Shown here: positions 16,084 to 26,138 of the stretch, piece by piece
Position numbering within the stretch: position 1 is the stretch's first letter
How the letters are laid out: each line of letters opens with the position of its first letter
Source: Arcobacter sp. LC1
GTDB taxonomy: Bacteria > Campylobacterota > Campylobacteria > Campylobacterales > Arcobacteraceae
Reading direction: 5' to 3'
Length of the DNA: 64,000 bases
Assembly (NCBI GenBank): GCA_021378565.1
Contig: JAACJU010000009.1
Location: 29,785 to 93,784 of the forward strand
Program-made: the position numbers and the translations under genes
The notes under the pieces: generated by a model
The model's database searches: none
Seen by the model: only the letters and a program-made list of their open reading frames with translations
Told to the model about the DNA's origin: nothing

Positions 16084-18279
16084 ATGCAAGAACTGATAAA
16101 AAAACTTGATTTAAATGCTTATTTAGAAAGCTTCACAAATCTTTTTGCTAGGCAAAAAGATTTGATTTTAGCAGGAGATATAAATATACATTATGAGCTT
16201 ATAAAAAATCTTGCTAAGGTTGATTTTAACCCTCCTTTGAAGGTTGCTAATCTTGATAGGTCTTTAATTCACTTACAAAAAATGGGAATTTTGAGCCTAG
16301 AAGAAAACTACGAATTTATAAAAATAATAAAATATTTTAAGTATTTAAAAAAGCTAAATTTTGAAGATAAGTTGAAAAACTTTGTAGAAAAAATAATAAT
16401 TCCAAAAGAGATAGAAGAATTTTTGGCTTATTTTGACAAAAAAGGCGAACTAAATTCTGGTGTAAATGAAGATTATGATAAATATATTATAGCCATAAAA
16501 TCAAGCAAAGAAAAGATAAGACAAGACTTAAGCAATACTTTGACTAATGGTAAACTAAAATTATATTTAGTCGATAGCCAAATTCATCTAGTAAATGATG
16601 AGCAATGCTTACTTCTAAGAGCTGGATTTTCAGCTGTCTTAAAAGGCTCAATTATCCAAAGATCAAGTGCTGGATTTTTTTATGTTTTACCAAAAAATAC
16701 AAGCCATGAAAAAGAAAAATTATCTTCGCTTAAACTAAAAATACAAGATAAGATTTTTGAAATTTCTAAAAATATAAGCTTATGTTTTAGTAGAAATTTA
16801 ATGTTTTTAAAATTTATAAATAAAGAATTTGACAAGTTTGACCATTATCAAGCTAGAGTATTTTTTGCAAAGATTGAAGACAAAAATTTTATTCTTGCAA
16901 AAAAAACATCAAATGCTAAACTTATAGATTTCTTTCACCCTGCTTTAAGTAAGCCAAAACCCATAAGTATTGATTTTTCAAAAAGTATTATTTTAATCAC
17001 TGGGGTAAATGCTGGTGGTAAAACTATGATGTTAAAATCTATTTTAAGTGCTTGTTTTTTATCAAAATATCTTATTCCGTACAGAGCAAACCCACAAAGT
17101 ATTATTCCGCAATTTAAAGAGATTGTAAGTATCTTAGATGACCCACAAAGTGTAAAAAATGACATTTCTACTTTTGCTGGAAGAATGCTTGAATTTTCCA
17201 AATTATTTACAAAAAGAAATGTTTTAGTTGGAGTTGATGAGCTTGAACTTGGAACTGATAGTGATGAAGCTGCTAGTTTATTTAAAGTTATTTTAGAAGA
17301 ACTTATACAAAAAGATATAAAAATAATCCTAACAACGCACCATAAAAGACTAGCTGCACTTATGGCTAGTAATGAAAAAGTTGAATTAATCGCAGCTTTA
17401 TATGATGAAGTTTTGCAAAGACCTAGATATGAATTTTTGCAAGGAACAATAGGTCGCTCTTATGCTTTTGAGACAGCTTTGAGATATAATATTCCTTTTA
17501 AAATCATAGAAAATGCTAGAAAAGTTTATGGAGAAGATAAAGATAAACTCAACGATTTGATACAAAGAAGCTCACAATTAGAACTTGAATTTAGGCAAAA
17601 AATCCAAATTTTAGACAAAAAGATAGAAGACAATGACAAAAAAGAACAGACTTTAAAAAATGAAAGAGAAAAGCTTGATGATTTTATAAATGCTAAAAGA
17701 GATGAATTGCACAAAGATTATACAGATGCAAGAGATGAAGCAAAACTTGCAACAAAAGCAAAACTTGCAAAAGAAGGACATCAACATTTAAATATTTCTC
17801 ATGCTAAGGTAAAAAAAATCAAAGTAGAAAAAGTAAGCAAGCTTGAAGATTTCAAAATAGGAGATAGGGTAAAATATCAAAACTTAAAAGGACAGATTGT
17901 TTCAATAAAGGCAAAATATGCTTTTATTGAAAATGATTTGGGAATTAAGCTTAAAATTTCACTTGAAGAGCTTAAAAGAAGTGCAAAAATACCAAGCAAA
18001 AAAGCTAAAATAAGTATAAATATTCAAAAAAGCCAAGATGGGGATATTAAGCTAGATTTACACGGCCAAAGGGTTGAAGAAGCCTTAGAAAACCTAGATA
18101 AATTTATTTCAGATGCCTTGCTTGCAAATTTTGATGAAGTTTTAGTGTATCACGGGATTGGTACAGGTAAACTTGCCTTTAGTGTAAAAAAATTTCTACA
18201 AACTCATCCAAGCGTAAAATCTTTTAGTGACGCTCATCCAAGTAGTGGAGGTTTTGGGGCAAAAGTCGTAAAGCTATAA
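16084..18279 (+). CDS. mutS2: MutS2 family DNA-binding ATPase with Smr domain
   Basis: A 731-residue MutS2. The ATPase core has Walker A GVNAGGKTMMLKS (about 306-318), a DDPQSVKNDISTFAGRM segment, Walker B VGVDELELGTDSDEA and ILTTHHKRLAALM. A coiled coil (about 470-570) follows, then a KOW-like linker and a C-terminal Smr domain with LDLHGQRVEEAL and HGIGTGKL (about 655-731). MutS2 proteins limit recombination, repair oxidised DNA in Helicobacter, or rescue collided ribosomes in Bacillus; they lack the mismatch-recognition domain. Begins one base after the ciaB stop. Confidence 0.93.
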   Translation: MQELIKKLDLNAYLESFTNLFARQKDLILAGDINIHYELIKNLAKVDFNPPLKVANLDRSLIHLQKMGILSLEENYEFIKIIKYFKYLKKLNFEDKLKNFVEKIIIPKEIEEFLAYFDKKGELNSGVNEDYDKYIIAIKSSKEKIRQDLSNTLTNGKLKLYLVDSQIHLVNDEQCLLLRAGFSAVLKGSIIQRSSAGFFYVLPKNTSHEKEKLSSLKLKIQDKIFEISKNISLCFSRNLMFLKFINKEFDKFDHYQARVFFAKIEDKNFILAKKTSNAKLIDFFHPALSKPKPISIDFSKSIILITGVNAGGKTMMLKSILSACFLSKYLIPYRANPQSIIPQFKEIVSILDDPQSVKNDISTFAGRMLEFSKLFTKRNVLVGVDELELGTDSDEAASLFKVILEELIQKDIKIILTTHHKRLAALMASNEKVELIAALYDEVLQRPRYEFLQGTIGRSYAFETALRYNIPFKIIENARKVYGEDKDKLNDLIQRSSQLELEFRQKIQILDKKIEDNDKKEQTLKNEREKLDDFINAKRDELHKDYTDARDEAKLATKAKLAKEGHQHLNISHAKVKKIKVEKVSKLEDFKIGDRVKYQNLKGQIVSIKAKYAFIENDLGIKLKISLEELKRSAKIPSKKAKISINIQKSQDGDIKLDLHGQRVEEALENLDKFISDALLANFDEVLVYHGIGTGKLAFSVKKFLQTHPSVKSFSDAHPSSGGFGAKVVKL

Positions 18280-18323
18280 ACTAAAATATTTTGTGATTTA
18301 ATATTGTTTTTACAAATTTTAGG

Positions 18324-18329
18324 TATAAT
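18324..18329 (+). promoter_or_regulatory. Candidate -10 element of rpoD
   Basis: TATAAT preceded by a T-rich run and GG, 35 bases before the rpoD start; a good sigma-70 promoter by Campylobacter standards. Confidence 0.5.
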
Positions 18330-18363
18330 GTATATCTTTTAAAAAGCATAATTAAGGTTTAAA

Positions 18364-20211
18364 ATGGCTACAAACGACTTAAATAAACTAATGGACACGA
18401 TATTCAAAGAAAATGCGCACTCAGTTTTAACCTATGAAAAACTTATAAAAATTTTTCCAAAAGTACCTTCACAAGGAAATATAAAAAAAATTCAATCCTT
18501 AGCAAAACAAGCAAAAGTGGAGCTTATGAGTTCGCAAGAACAAGCTAAAAGAATGAATGCTTTTGAAGCTAAGAAAAAAGAAGAAAATAGAAATAAATTA
18601 AGAAAAGATGATGAAGTTTATGACTTATTAAAAAATAAAGAATTACTCGAATGGAGCAGAAGCGATTCACCTGTTCGAATGTATTTAAGAGAAATGGGAC
18701 AAATTCCTCTTTTAACTAAAGAAGAAGAAATAGAGATTTCTAAAAAGATTGAAACTGGTGAAGATGTAATTTTAGATGCTATTTGCTCTGTGCCTTATTT
18801 GATAGATTTTATTTTAGAATATAAAGAACCTTTGGTAAATAGAGAAAGAAAAGTTAAAGAACTTTTTAAAAATTTTGATGATGGAGATGGAGAAGAAAGT
18901 ACAAATACAAATGAAGAAGAACCTGTTAATCAAGAATTAGCTGATGGCAAAAAACAAAAAAAACTTGACAAAAGATCTGAAAAAATAATTGAAGCTTTTA
19001 AGATACTTGAAAAAGCAAAAAAAGATTGGACTAAGTTTATTGGCAAAGATACTTTAGCTAAAAATTCTGATGATGCAACAATTTTGCAACATACTCTAAG
19101 TGTAGCTTATAAGAAAAAAATCCTTAAAGAAGCTTTGATTGATTTAGGGCCTACTTCAAAATTAATAACTGAGATTGTAAGAGCTATGGAGACAGCACTA
19201 AATTCAGACAAAGGTTTTGACGGAGAATTAAAAAGGCTTGAATATAAACTTCCTTTATTTAATGAAACATTAGTAAAAAATCACCAAAAACTTTTGACAA
19301 ATATTATAAATTTATCGAAAGTTGAAATTACAATGAGTGTGCCTGAGGCAACTATGGTTTCAACTTATATGGAAATAAAAAAACTATTTCAAACAAGAGA
19401 AGCAAGTCAAGATGGATTTGACTTAGAACCTGAAGAACTTAAAAATATTTTAGAACAAATTGTAAGAGGAAAAAATATAGCAGATGAAGCAAAAAAACGA
19501 ATGGCAAAATCAAACCTTCGTTTAGTTGTGTCAATTGCAAAAAGATATACAAATAGAGGCTTGCCATTTTTGGATTTAATCCAAGAAGGAAATATTGGGC
19601 TTATGAAAGCTGTTGATAAATTTGAATATAAAAAAGGTTACAAATTTTCAACTTACGCAACCTGGTGGATAAGACAAGCAATTTCAAGAGCGATTGCAGA
19701 CCAAGCTAGAACTATTAGAATACCTATTCATATGATTGAAACAATAAATAGAATAAATAAAATAGTTAGAAAAGGTATCCAAGAAAATGGAAAAGAGCCT
19801 GATGTTGACACAATTGCTAAAGAAGTTGGATTAGCAGTTGATAAGGTAAAACAAGTTATAAAAATTACAAAAGAGCCTGTGTCACTTGAAGCACCAATAG
19901 GTAGCGATGATGATGGAAAATTTGGGGATTTTGTGCCTGATGAAAAAGCTTCAACTCCAATTGAAAATATAATGAAAGAAGATTTACAAGGTCAGATTGA
20001 CCAAATTTTATCACAATTAAATGAGCGTGAACAAGCAGTTGTTAGGATGCGTTTTGGGCTTATGCTTGATGAAAGTGATAGAACACTAGAAGAAATCGGA
20101 AAAGAACTTTCAGTTACAAGAGAACGAGTTAGACAAATAGAATCAAGTGCTATTAAAAAACTCAAACACCCCAATTTTGGTAAGAACCTTAAAAACTATA
20201 TAGAAAGCTAA
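18364..20211 (+). CDS. rpoD: RNA polymerase sigma-70 factor RpoD
   Basis: The primary sigma factor, 615 residues. Region 1.2 [22 protein letters not shown] is at about 100-121. Regions 2.1-2.4 run from [24 protein letters not shown] to [23 protein letters not shown], region 3 from [11 protein letters not shown], and region 4.2 is [27 protein letters not shown]. An acidic non-conserved region of about 150-350 residues separates 1.2 and 2.1. The next gene begins three bases after the stop. Confidence 0.97.
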   Translation: MATNDLNKLMDTIFKENAHSVLTYEKLIKIFPKVPSQGNIKKIQSLAKQAKVELMSSQEQAKRMNAFEAKKKEENRNKLRKDDEVYDLLKNKELLEWSRSDSPVRMYLREMGQIPLLTKEEEIEISKKIETGEDVILDAICSVPYLIDFILEYKEPLVNRERKVKELFKNFDDGDGEESTNTNEEEPVNQELADGKKQKKLDKRSEKIIEAFKILEKAKKDWTKFIGKDTLAKNSDDATILQHTLSVAYKKKILKEALIDLGPTSKLITEIVRAMETALNSDKGFDGELKRLEYKLPLFNETLVKNHQKLLTNIINLSKVEITMSVPEATMVSTYMEIKKLFQTREASQDGFDLEPEELKNILEQIVRGKNIADEAKKRMAKSNLRLVVSIAKRYTNRGLPFLDLIQEGNIGLMKAVDKFEYKKGYKFSTYATWWIRQAISRAIADQARTIRIPIHMIETINRINKIVRKGIQENGKEPDVDTIAKEVGLAVDKVKQVIKITKEPVSLEAPIGSDDDGKFGDFVPDEKASTPIENIMKEDLQGQIDQILSQLNEREQAVVRMRFGLMLDESDRTLEEIGKELSVTRERVRQIESSAIKKLKHPNFGKNLKNYIES

Positions 20212-20214
20212 AAT

Positions 20215-20907
20215 ATGCTTTCTTGTGAAAGTTTTATTGAGCAAGATTTAAATCCAATTTTTTGCTTTAACAAAAATGCAAAATTAGTTTTTTCCAATCA
20301 AGAAGCTCAATTTATTTTAACTACTATTCAAGCAAAGCAAATTTTTGACTTAGCCCTTCTACACGCCCCTATGAACTTTGGTTTTCATACCAAATATCTT
20401 GAACTTGAACTTGAAAATTCTAAGTATTACGCACTTAGCGTAGCTTATACAGATGTGGATTTTATTAGTATCAAGCTATATAAAAGTGTAGATTTTAAGC
20501 AAAATATTTCTTTTGATAAAGATGGTGAGCTTGTTAATATTTTTACTATTTTAGACCTTTGCCTGAGCCTTGCAAAAATTAAAAAAAATATTTCTTATCC
20601 ACTTTTTCTTGATCCATCTTTGCCTATGTTTAAACTAAAAGTAGAAAAATTTATAAATCTTTTGAAGGCTTGTTATGAAGTTTTTTTAAATCCAAAATAT
20701 ATAAAAACAAGCCTTGGAATAAAAACAGGTGAGTACATAAAAATCAAAGAAAAAAAATATTCCTTAATCTCTCTACTTTTAGAAAGTGATGGCAAAATTT
20801 TAGAAAATGACTTAAGCACAAAAACTAGTAAAACTTGGCAACTTGAGATTTTTGAAAAAAATAATTTAACAAAGATTTCAATAATCCTTCCATTGATTTT
20901 AGACTAA
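20215..20907 (+). CDS. Hypothetical protein with PAS-like start
   Basis: A 230-residue cytoplasmic protein, not recognised. The start (NPIFCFNKNAKLVFSNQEAQFIL, about 13-35) has the look of a PAS-domain first strand and helix, and a later region (KFINLLKACYEVFLNPKYIKTSLGIKTGEYIKI, about 142-175) is vaguely reminiscent of a histidine-kinase dimerisation or ATPase portion, without catalytic motifs. Starts just after rpoD with no ribosome spacer, so it is probably translated from the rpoD message. Confidence 0.6.
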   Translation: MLSCESFIEQDLNPIFCFNKNAKLVFSNQEAQFILTTIQAKQIFDLALLHAPMNFGFHTKYLELELENSKYYALSVAYTDVDFISIKLYKSVDFKQNISFDKDGELVNIFTILDLCLSLAKIKKNISYPLFLDPSLPMFKLKVEKFINLLKACYEVFLNPKYIKTSLGIKTGEYIKIKEKKYSLISLLLESDGKILENDLSTKTSKTWQLEIFEKNNLTKISIILPLILD

Positions 20908-20924
20908 AACTTTAAAAATATTTT

Positions 20925-21503
20925 CTAGGATTTTTTTGCTTTTTTTGCTCTGAAATGATTAAAAATAATATGAATAATATTTGCCAAAATAATGCCAAGA
21001 GGCACTAAAACTAATCCTAGTAAATATCCAAAAGTTATAAAAATATGATGATTAACTAGACTAAAAAATCCAAGTATCAAAAATATATAAGCAAAAATTC
21101 TATAAAATGAGACAAAAGCAAAAGAGCTTGTAAAAAGATTTTTAAATAGTTTTGCTTTTGCTTTTAGTTTTTCTTCTTTAAAAATTTGCTTAAAATCTTT
21201 ATTTTCTTCCTTTTCATCTTCGCTTAGTTTCTCTTGATTTTTTTCATCTTCAAAAAGTCCATGGATATCATCAATTTTTGATAATTCGTCTTCATCATTT
21301 TTAAGACTTTTCGCATTGTCTAATTTTGAAATTTTTTTTAAAATACTATTTCTATACCCAAAAAATGAAGCAAGGCAAACAAGCAACGAACTTAAAAATG
21401 CGATTTGTGTATTTAGTAAATAATAAGCATCATAAAATATCAAAGAAAAAACAACCAAAACTAAATCTATAATAATTAAAATAATTATAAAAGCTTTAAT
21501 CAT
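20925..21503 (-). CDS. Hypothetical integral membrane protein
   Basis: A 192-residue protein with two N-terminal transmembrane segments (about 3-25 and 32-52), a charged lysine/glutamate-rich loop (about 55-115) and two to three C-terminal segments. Overlaps the AtpZ-like gene by eight bases and follows hemL; I recall a membrane protein gene in the same position beside hemL in C. jejuni. Function unknown. Confidence 0.75.
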   Translation of the reverse strand: MIKAFIIILIIIDLVLVVFSLIFYDAYYLLNTQIAFLSSLLVCLASFFGYRNSILKKISKLDNAKSLKNDEDELSKIDDIHGLFEDEKNQEKLSEDEKEENKDFKQIFKEEKLKAKAKLFKNLFTSSFAFVSFYRIFAYIFLILGFFSLVNHHIFITFGYLLGLVLVPLGIILANIIHIIFNHFRAKKAKKS

Positions 21504-21879
21504 CTTTTTTCATATCCCCATATTTTGCTCTATAAGCATAACGAGGATCATTTTCAAGCCCTTCAAATTCTTTTTGCGCTCTTTTGTAAGCTTTGTAAAT
21601 ATTTAAAATTGCGGCCGCAATTCCAAGTGCAAGTCCTAAACCTATAAACCAAGAAAAACCTGTAAGTTTTTTAAGTCCAAATCCAAGTCCAAATCCCAAA
21701 AGTACAGCTACAACCATTGAAATTCCTAAAGAAAGATTATCCAAGGCTTCAAGCTTATTTCTATGTTTTGGTATTGACTCTTTTTTTGTATTTTTATTTT
21801 TGTTTATTTCTTTTACACTTTTTTCTGACTCTTTTTCTGACTCTTTTTCAAGATTTTTTTTTGGATTTTCTTGCTCCAT
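21496..21879 (-). CDS. AtpZ/AtpI-family membrane protein
   Basis: A 127-residue protein. A low-complexity lysine/glutamate N-terminus of about 45 residues precedes two transmembrane helices with LSLGISMVVAVLLGFGLGFGLKKLTG and a second glycine-rich helix, then KAYKRAQKEFEGLENDPRY. The paired glycine-rich helices are typical of the AtpZ/AtpI proteins linked with F-type ATP synthase assembly or Mg/Ca transport; no atp genes are adjacent here. One base separates it from hemL. Confidence 0.75.
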   Translation of the reverse strand: MEQENPKKNLEKESEKESEKSVKEINKNKNTKKESIPKHRNKLEALDNLSLGISMVVAVLLGFGLGFGLKKLTGFSWFIGLGLALGIAAAILNIYKAYKRAQKEFEGLENDPRYAYRAKYGDMKKDD

Positions 21880-21880
21880 T

Positions 21881-23161
21881 TTAAAGTTCTTTCATTATTT
21901 CTTTTGCTGCTTCAATACATTTATCAATCTCTCCATCTGTTATAGGAACACAAATAAATCCTGTTTCGTATTGAGAACAAGCAAAATAAAATCCTTTTTC
22001 AAGCATTTTTTTATGAAATTTTGAGAAACGTTCAAAGTCGCATTTTAAAACATCAGAAAAGTTTTTTGGCACTTTTGAAGAAAAGAAAAAACCAAACATA
22101 GAACCTCTTGAAGTAACTTCAAAAGGAATATTATTTTCATCTGCTGCTTGTTTTAACCCTTCTACTAATCTTTTTGCTTTTTGCCCTAGAACTTCATAAA
22201 TACTAGGATTTTCTATTAATTTTTCTAAACTTTTAAGCCCTGCACTCATAGCAACAGGATTACCACTTAGTGTACCTGCTTGATAAATTGCACCATCAGG
22301 ACTTAATTTATCCATAAGTTTAGCACTTGCTCCAAAGGCTCCAACAGGCATACCTCCACCGATTACTTTTCCAAAAGTAAGAATATCAGCTTTCACTCCA
22401 ACAAGCCCACTAGCTCCTTTTAGCGAAGCTCTAAATCCGCTCATTACTTCATCAAAAATAAGCAAGGCATTATTTTCATCGCAAAGTTTTCGCAAGCCCT
22501 TTAAAAATTCCAAATCAGCAGGTATTAAGCCCATATTTCCAGCAAGTGGCTCAATAATAATGCAAGAAATATCAGAACTTTTTTCAAAAGCTTGTTTAAC
22601 TGAGTTAAGATTATTATACTCACAAACCAAAGTATGCTTAGAAAAATCATTTGGCACACCAGGAGAAGAAGGAGAACCAAAAGTTGCCATACCACTTCCG
22701 CCTTGAACTAACAAAGAATCTGAATGCCCGTGATAACAGCCCTCAAATTTGATTATGTCATCTTTGCCCATAGCGCCTCTTGCTAATCTAATAGCGCTCA
22801 TAGTAGCTTCAGTTCCACTACTTACAAAACGGACTTTGTCTATATTGTCAAACAAACCAACTATAGCCTCGGCCAATTTTGTTTCGTTTAAACAAGGAGC
22901 TCCATAACTTAGCCCTTTTTGTACTGCTTTTATAACAACTTCTTCAATATCATAATCGCAATGCCCAAAAATCAAAGGTCCCCATGATTGCACAAAATCT
23001 AAATATTCGTTATTATCTAAGTCGCTTAAGTATGCGCCTTTTGCTTTTTTTATAAATATAGGACTTGAATCAACCCCTTTAAATGCCCTAACGGGTGAGT
23101 CGACTCCTCCAGGAATAAACTCTTTTGCTTGCTTAAAAGCTTCTATGGATTTATCAATCAT
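21881..23161 (-). CDS. hemL: Glutamate-1-semialdehyde 2,1-aminomutase
   Basis: PLP enzyme of tetrapyrrole synthesis that converts glutamate-1-semialdehyde to 5-aminolevulinate in the cytoplasm. The 426 residues include [14 protein letters not shown] near the start, [42 protein letters not shown] and the PLP lysine in [17 protein letters not shown] (about 265). Length and motifs are standard. First gene of the leftward hemL-atpZ-membrane protein operon. Confidence 0.96.
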   Translation of the reverse strand: MIDKSIEAFKQAKEFIPGGVDSPVRAFKGVDSSPIFIKKAKGAYLSDLDNNEYLDFVQSWGPLIFGHCDYDIEEVVIKAVQKGLSYGAPCLNETKLAEAIVGLFDNIDKVRFVSSGTEATMSAIRLARGAMGKDDIIKFEGCYHGHSDSLLVQGGSGMATFGSPSSPGVPNDFSKHTLVCEYNNLNSVKQAFEKSSDISCIIIEPLAGNMGLIPADLEFLKGLRKLCDENNALLIFDEVMSGFRASLKGASGLVGVKADILTFGKVIGGGMPVGAFGASAKLMDKLSPDGAIYQAGTLSGNPVAMSAGLKSLEKLIENPSIYEVLGQKAKRLVEGLKQAADENNIPFEVTSRGSMFGFFFSSKVPKNFSDVLKCDFERFSKFHKKMLEKGFYFACSQYETGFICVPITDGEIDKCIEAAKEIMKEL

Positions 23162-23197
23162 ATTGTTTCCTAAATATTTTTTTTGGGTATATTATAC

Positions 23198-23203
23198 TAT
23201 AAT
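23198..23203 (+). promoter_or_regulatory. -10 element that may give a leaderless tonB-like mRNA
   Basis: TATAAT preceded by T-rich and GGGTATAT sequence. A start of transcription six to seven bases downstream would fall on the ATG at 23210. Confidence 0.45.
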
Positions 23204-23209
23204 CAAACA

Positions 23210-24025
23210 ATGAAAAAGCTCATAAGTGCCATTGTATTATCAACTTTACTACATTTATTGCTAGTATTTAATATCCTAAGCCACCATACCAAGGCAGATA
23301 CGACGCAGGGCACTAAAAAGTATGAAAAAATTACTTTAGTGAAATTAAGAGTGCAAAAAGAAGTTCCAAAAGAAGTTCCAAAAAATATAAAAAAAACTGT
23401 AAAAAAAACAGAAAAAAAGAAGCAAAGTAAGCAAAAAGAAGAAGTAAGTAAAAAAAATACTAAAAATACTAAAAATATAAAAAAGCAAAAACAAAGTAAA
23501 AAAGTAAATATACAAGATAGTTATCAAAAAGATATAAATAAATTTTACAAAAAAATAGATAAGGCAAATAAAAAGGTAGTAGAAAAATTGCCAAAAAATT
23601 CTCAAAAAAGCAAAAAAGATGAAAAAAATAAATTAATGTCTTATTTGTCAGCACCTAGTGTTGATGCCAAAACTTATGATGATTTAGCAAAATCATATTT
23701 AAATCTTTATGGCAAAAAATTTGAGAAATTCACAAAAATCCAAAAAGCTTATATAGAAAAACATCTTGAAGATATAGGACTTATCACTCAAAGGTACCTT
23801 TACTATCCTGATAGTGCGGTGGCTACTAGGTCTCAAGGTGGCAATGTAGTGCAATTTTACTTGCATCCAAATGGAGATATTAGTGATTTAATACTTTTGC
23901 AAAGTTCAGGATATTCAACTTTAGATGACAATTCTTTGCAAACTGTAAGAGTGGCGTACAAAGACTATCCACGACCAAAGCAAGTAACTTTAATAAGAAT
24001 TTTTATAAATTATCGTTTAAGATGA
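23210..24025 (+). CDS. TonB-family energy transducer
   Basis: From the ATG at 23210 (a TTG nine codons earlier lacks a ribosome site and lies in the promoter), about 271 residues. One N-terminal membrane anchor (KKLISAIVLSTLLHLLLVF), a very lysine-rich linker of about 90 residues (KKTVKKTEKKKQSKQKEE and similar), and a C-terminal TonB/TolA-type domain with GGNVVQFYLHPNGDISDLILLQSSGYSTLDDNSLQTV and a final FINYRLR. It would transmit proton-motive energy to outer-membrane receptors; TolA cannot be excluded. No exbB or exbD next to it. Confidence 0.82.
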   Translation: MKKLISAIVLSTLLHLLLVFNILSHHTKADTTQGTKKYEKITLVKLRVQKEVPKEVPKNIKKTVKKTEKKKQSKQKEEVSKKNTKNTKNIKKQKQSKKVNIQDSYQKDINKFYKKIDKANKKVVEKLPKNSQKSKKDEKNKLMSYLSAPSVDAKTYDDLAKSYLNLYGKKFEKFTKIQKAYIEKHLEDIGLITQRYLYYPDSAVATRSQGGNVVQFYLHPNGDISDLILLQSSGYSTLDDNSLQTVRVAYKDYPRPKQVTLIRIFINYRLR

Positions 24026-24044
24026 TATAGATATTTATATTTAT

Positions 24045-25151
24045 TTACATTTTTCTTTTAAAGGCGTAAGAATCTTTAAACCTAAATGCTACAAGATTTT
24101 CTAGTATTGCAAACATTGCAATAAAATCTAAAAAAGCACTTCCACCATAGGATACAAAAGGCAGAGGGATACCCACAACAGGAGCAAATCCTATGACCAT
24201 AAGAATATTGATACTAGTATTAAAAAATATCATAAAGCCAACGCTTAGCGATACTACGGATATCATATAGTCTTCTTTGTGCGAAAATAAAAAGGACAAA
24301 AGGTGCAAAATCAAAAGTAAATAAAGTATAATCAAAGCAGAAGAACCTAGAAAGCCATAGCGTTCTACAAAATAAGCAAAAATAAAATCACTTGTTGCAA
24401 TAGGTAAAAATTTCAGCTGAGTTTGAGTAGCATCTTTTTTATCCTTGCCATCAATTCCACCTGAGCCGATGGCAATTATTGATTGTTGGACGTGATAGCT
24501 TGGTTTTCTTGAGACAAAATTAACTATTCTTCTTTTTTGATAATCTTTAATACCGTAAGAATAAATAACAGGAGATGCCAAGGCTAAAACCAAGGCAATT
24601 CCTAACCAAATTCTCCAATTCACCCCAATTATAAATAAAATAGCGTAACCTACAAAAAGAAGTATTAAAGCTGTTCCTAAATCAGGCTCTTTTGCAACTA
24701 AAACAAAAGGGATTAAAATATAAATAGAAAAATAAGCAAATTTTGCTAAACCGTAGCCTCCTTTTTCAGGAGGTTCTTGACTTATTAAATATCCTAGCAT
24801 CAAAATCAGCATAGGTTTTATAAGCTCTGAGGGTTGAAAAGTTAGATTAACAAAAGGAATTTCTATCCATCTTCTAGCACCTAATTTTGATACACCAAAT
24901 AAATCAACAAAAATAAGTAAAAGTATGCCAAACCAATAAATAAAAGGAATTAACCTATAGTTTTTTCTTATGGGCAGAAAAAATATAAATATAAAAACAA
25001 AGACAGCAATTAATAAATATATTAATTGTTTATTTGCTAAAATTTCATTTATTTCGTGAATTAAGCTATGTGATACCAAGATTAATGGTAAAATAAGTAA
25101 AATTAATAAATAGTCAAAATGTAAAAAAATTCTTTTATCAAAAAAATGCAT
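24045..25151 (-). CDS. rodA: Rod-shape peptidoglycan polymerase RodA
   Basis: SEDS-family glycosyltransferase that polymerises lipid II for cell elongation with PBP2. About 368 residues from ATG 25151; an upstream TTG at 25166 would add five residues, and neither start has a good ribosome site. Ten membrane segments, with RRWIEIPFVNLTFQPSELIKPMLIL, KEPDLGTALILL and the C-terminal GFAPVVGIPLPFVSYGGSAFL signature. The lack of division genes next door favours RodA over FtsW. Divergent from rluD with almost no intergenic space. Confidence 0.92.
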   Translation of the reverse strand: MHFFDKRIFLHFDYLLILLILPLILVSHSLIHEINEILANKQLIYLLIAVFVFIFIFFLPIRKNYRLIPFIYWFGILLLIFVDLFGVSKLGARRWIEIPFVNLTFQPSELIKPMLILMLGYLISQEPPEKGGYGLAKFAYFSIYILIPFVLVAKEPDLGTALILLFVGYAILFIIGVNWRIWLGIALVLALASPVIYSYGIKDYQKRRIVNFVSRKPSYHVQQSIIAIGSGGIDGKDKKDATQTQLKFLPIATSDFIFAYFVERYGFLGSSALIILYLLLILHLLSFLFSHKEDYMISVVSLSVGFMIFFNTSINILMVIGFAPVVGIPLPFVSYGGSAFLDFIAMFAILENLVAFRFKDSYAFKRKM

Positions 25152-25169
25152 ATGAAAGAGTAGCAAAAA

Positions 25170-26138
25170 ATGTATAAATATCTTATTGTAGATGAGAAAA
25201 ATCGCTTAGATAAATTTTTAACTAAGCATTTTAACTCAAGTAGAAACCAAATTGAACAAATGATTAAAGCCTCTTTTGTTAAAGTTGATGAAAAAATTAT
25301 CACGAAAACAGGTTATAAGCTGGATATAAATCAAAAAATAGAAGTTAAAATTGAAGCGGCCAAGAAAAGCTTGGAAAGTGAAACTAAAATTGATTTTGAT
25401 ATAGAGCGAATTTATGAAGATGAACATATTTTAGTAATAAATAAACCGATAAATTTAGTAGTTCACAAAGCGCCAAGTGTAAAAGAGCCAACTTTGGTTG
25501 ACTGGTTAAGATTTAATAATATTTCTTTATCAACACTTAGTGCACAAGAAAGACACGGAATTGTGCATAGGCTTGACAAAGGCACAAGTGGAGCTATGGT
25601 AATTGCTAAAACCAATCTTGCACAAGCTAGTTTAGCAAAACAACTCCAAAGCAAAGAAATGGGAAGATATTATTTAGGTTTAATAGATTTGCCCTTAAAA
25701 GAAAATATAATAATAGAAAATTGCTTAGGACGAAATCCAAAAAATAGATTAAAAATTAGTGCTGTCAAAGAAGGAAAATATGCAAAATCAGCTTTTTTAA
25801 AACTATGCACTAGTCAAAATAATTCCTTTGAATTAATCTCAGCAAAACTTTTTACAGGAAGAACTCACCAAATAAGAGCACACCTAAACTCAATCTCTAG
25901 GCATATTTTAGGAGATGATTTATATGGTTTTAAGAGCAACTTAAGTAAAATATCGAGGATTTATCTACATGCTTATACTCTTTATCTAATCCACCCATTA
26001 AGTGGAGAAAAGATTAGTTTTGTAGCTAAAATACCAAATGATTTTAATATTTTTTTAGAAGATTATTTTTTAAAGGACGAAATAAATGAAAAAATCAATC
26101 CAGATTTTATCTTTAATAATTTTAATAATTTTTGTTAG
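25170..26138 (+). CDS. rluD: RluA-family rRNA pseudouridine synthase (RluD-like)
   Basis: A 322-residue protein with an N-terminal S4 RNA-binding domain (LDKFLTKHFNSSRNQIEQMI, about 13-32) and a pseudouridine synthase catalytic domain with EDEHILVINKP (83-93) and the catalytic Asp136 in GIVHRLDKGTSG. LFTGRTHQIRAHL is also typical. The precise rRNA sites modified are not deducible. Its last 53 bases overlap the flpA start in another frame. The same rluD-flpA-trmB-ftsEX order occurs in C. jejuni. Confidence 0.9.
   Translation: MYKYLIVDEKNRLDKFLTKHFNSSRNQIEQMIKASFVKVDEKIITKTGYKLDINQKIEVKIEAAKKSLESETKIDFDIERIYEDEHILVINKPINLVVHKAPSVKEPTLVDWLRFNNISLSTLSAQERHGIVHRLDKGTSGAMVIAKTNLAQASLAKQLQSKEMGRYYLGLIDLPLKENIIIENCLGRNPKNRLKISAVKEGKYAKSAFLKLCTSQNNSFELISAKLFTGRTHQIRAHLNSISRHILGDDLYGFKSNLSKISRIYLHAYTLYLIHPLSGEKISFVAKIPNDFNIFLEDYFLKDEINEKINPDFIFNNFNNFC

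Noticed and set aside
23345..23654. Two minus-strand frames rich in Phe, Leu and Tyr opposite the TonB-like gene.
   Set aside because: They are shadows of the lysine-rich AAA/AAG linker; no ribosome site or plausible protein.
22000..24000. Possible TonB-linked iron uptake locus.
   Set aside because: No receptor, exbB, exbD or ABC iron transporter genes are next to the TonB-like gene.
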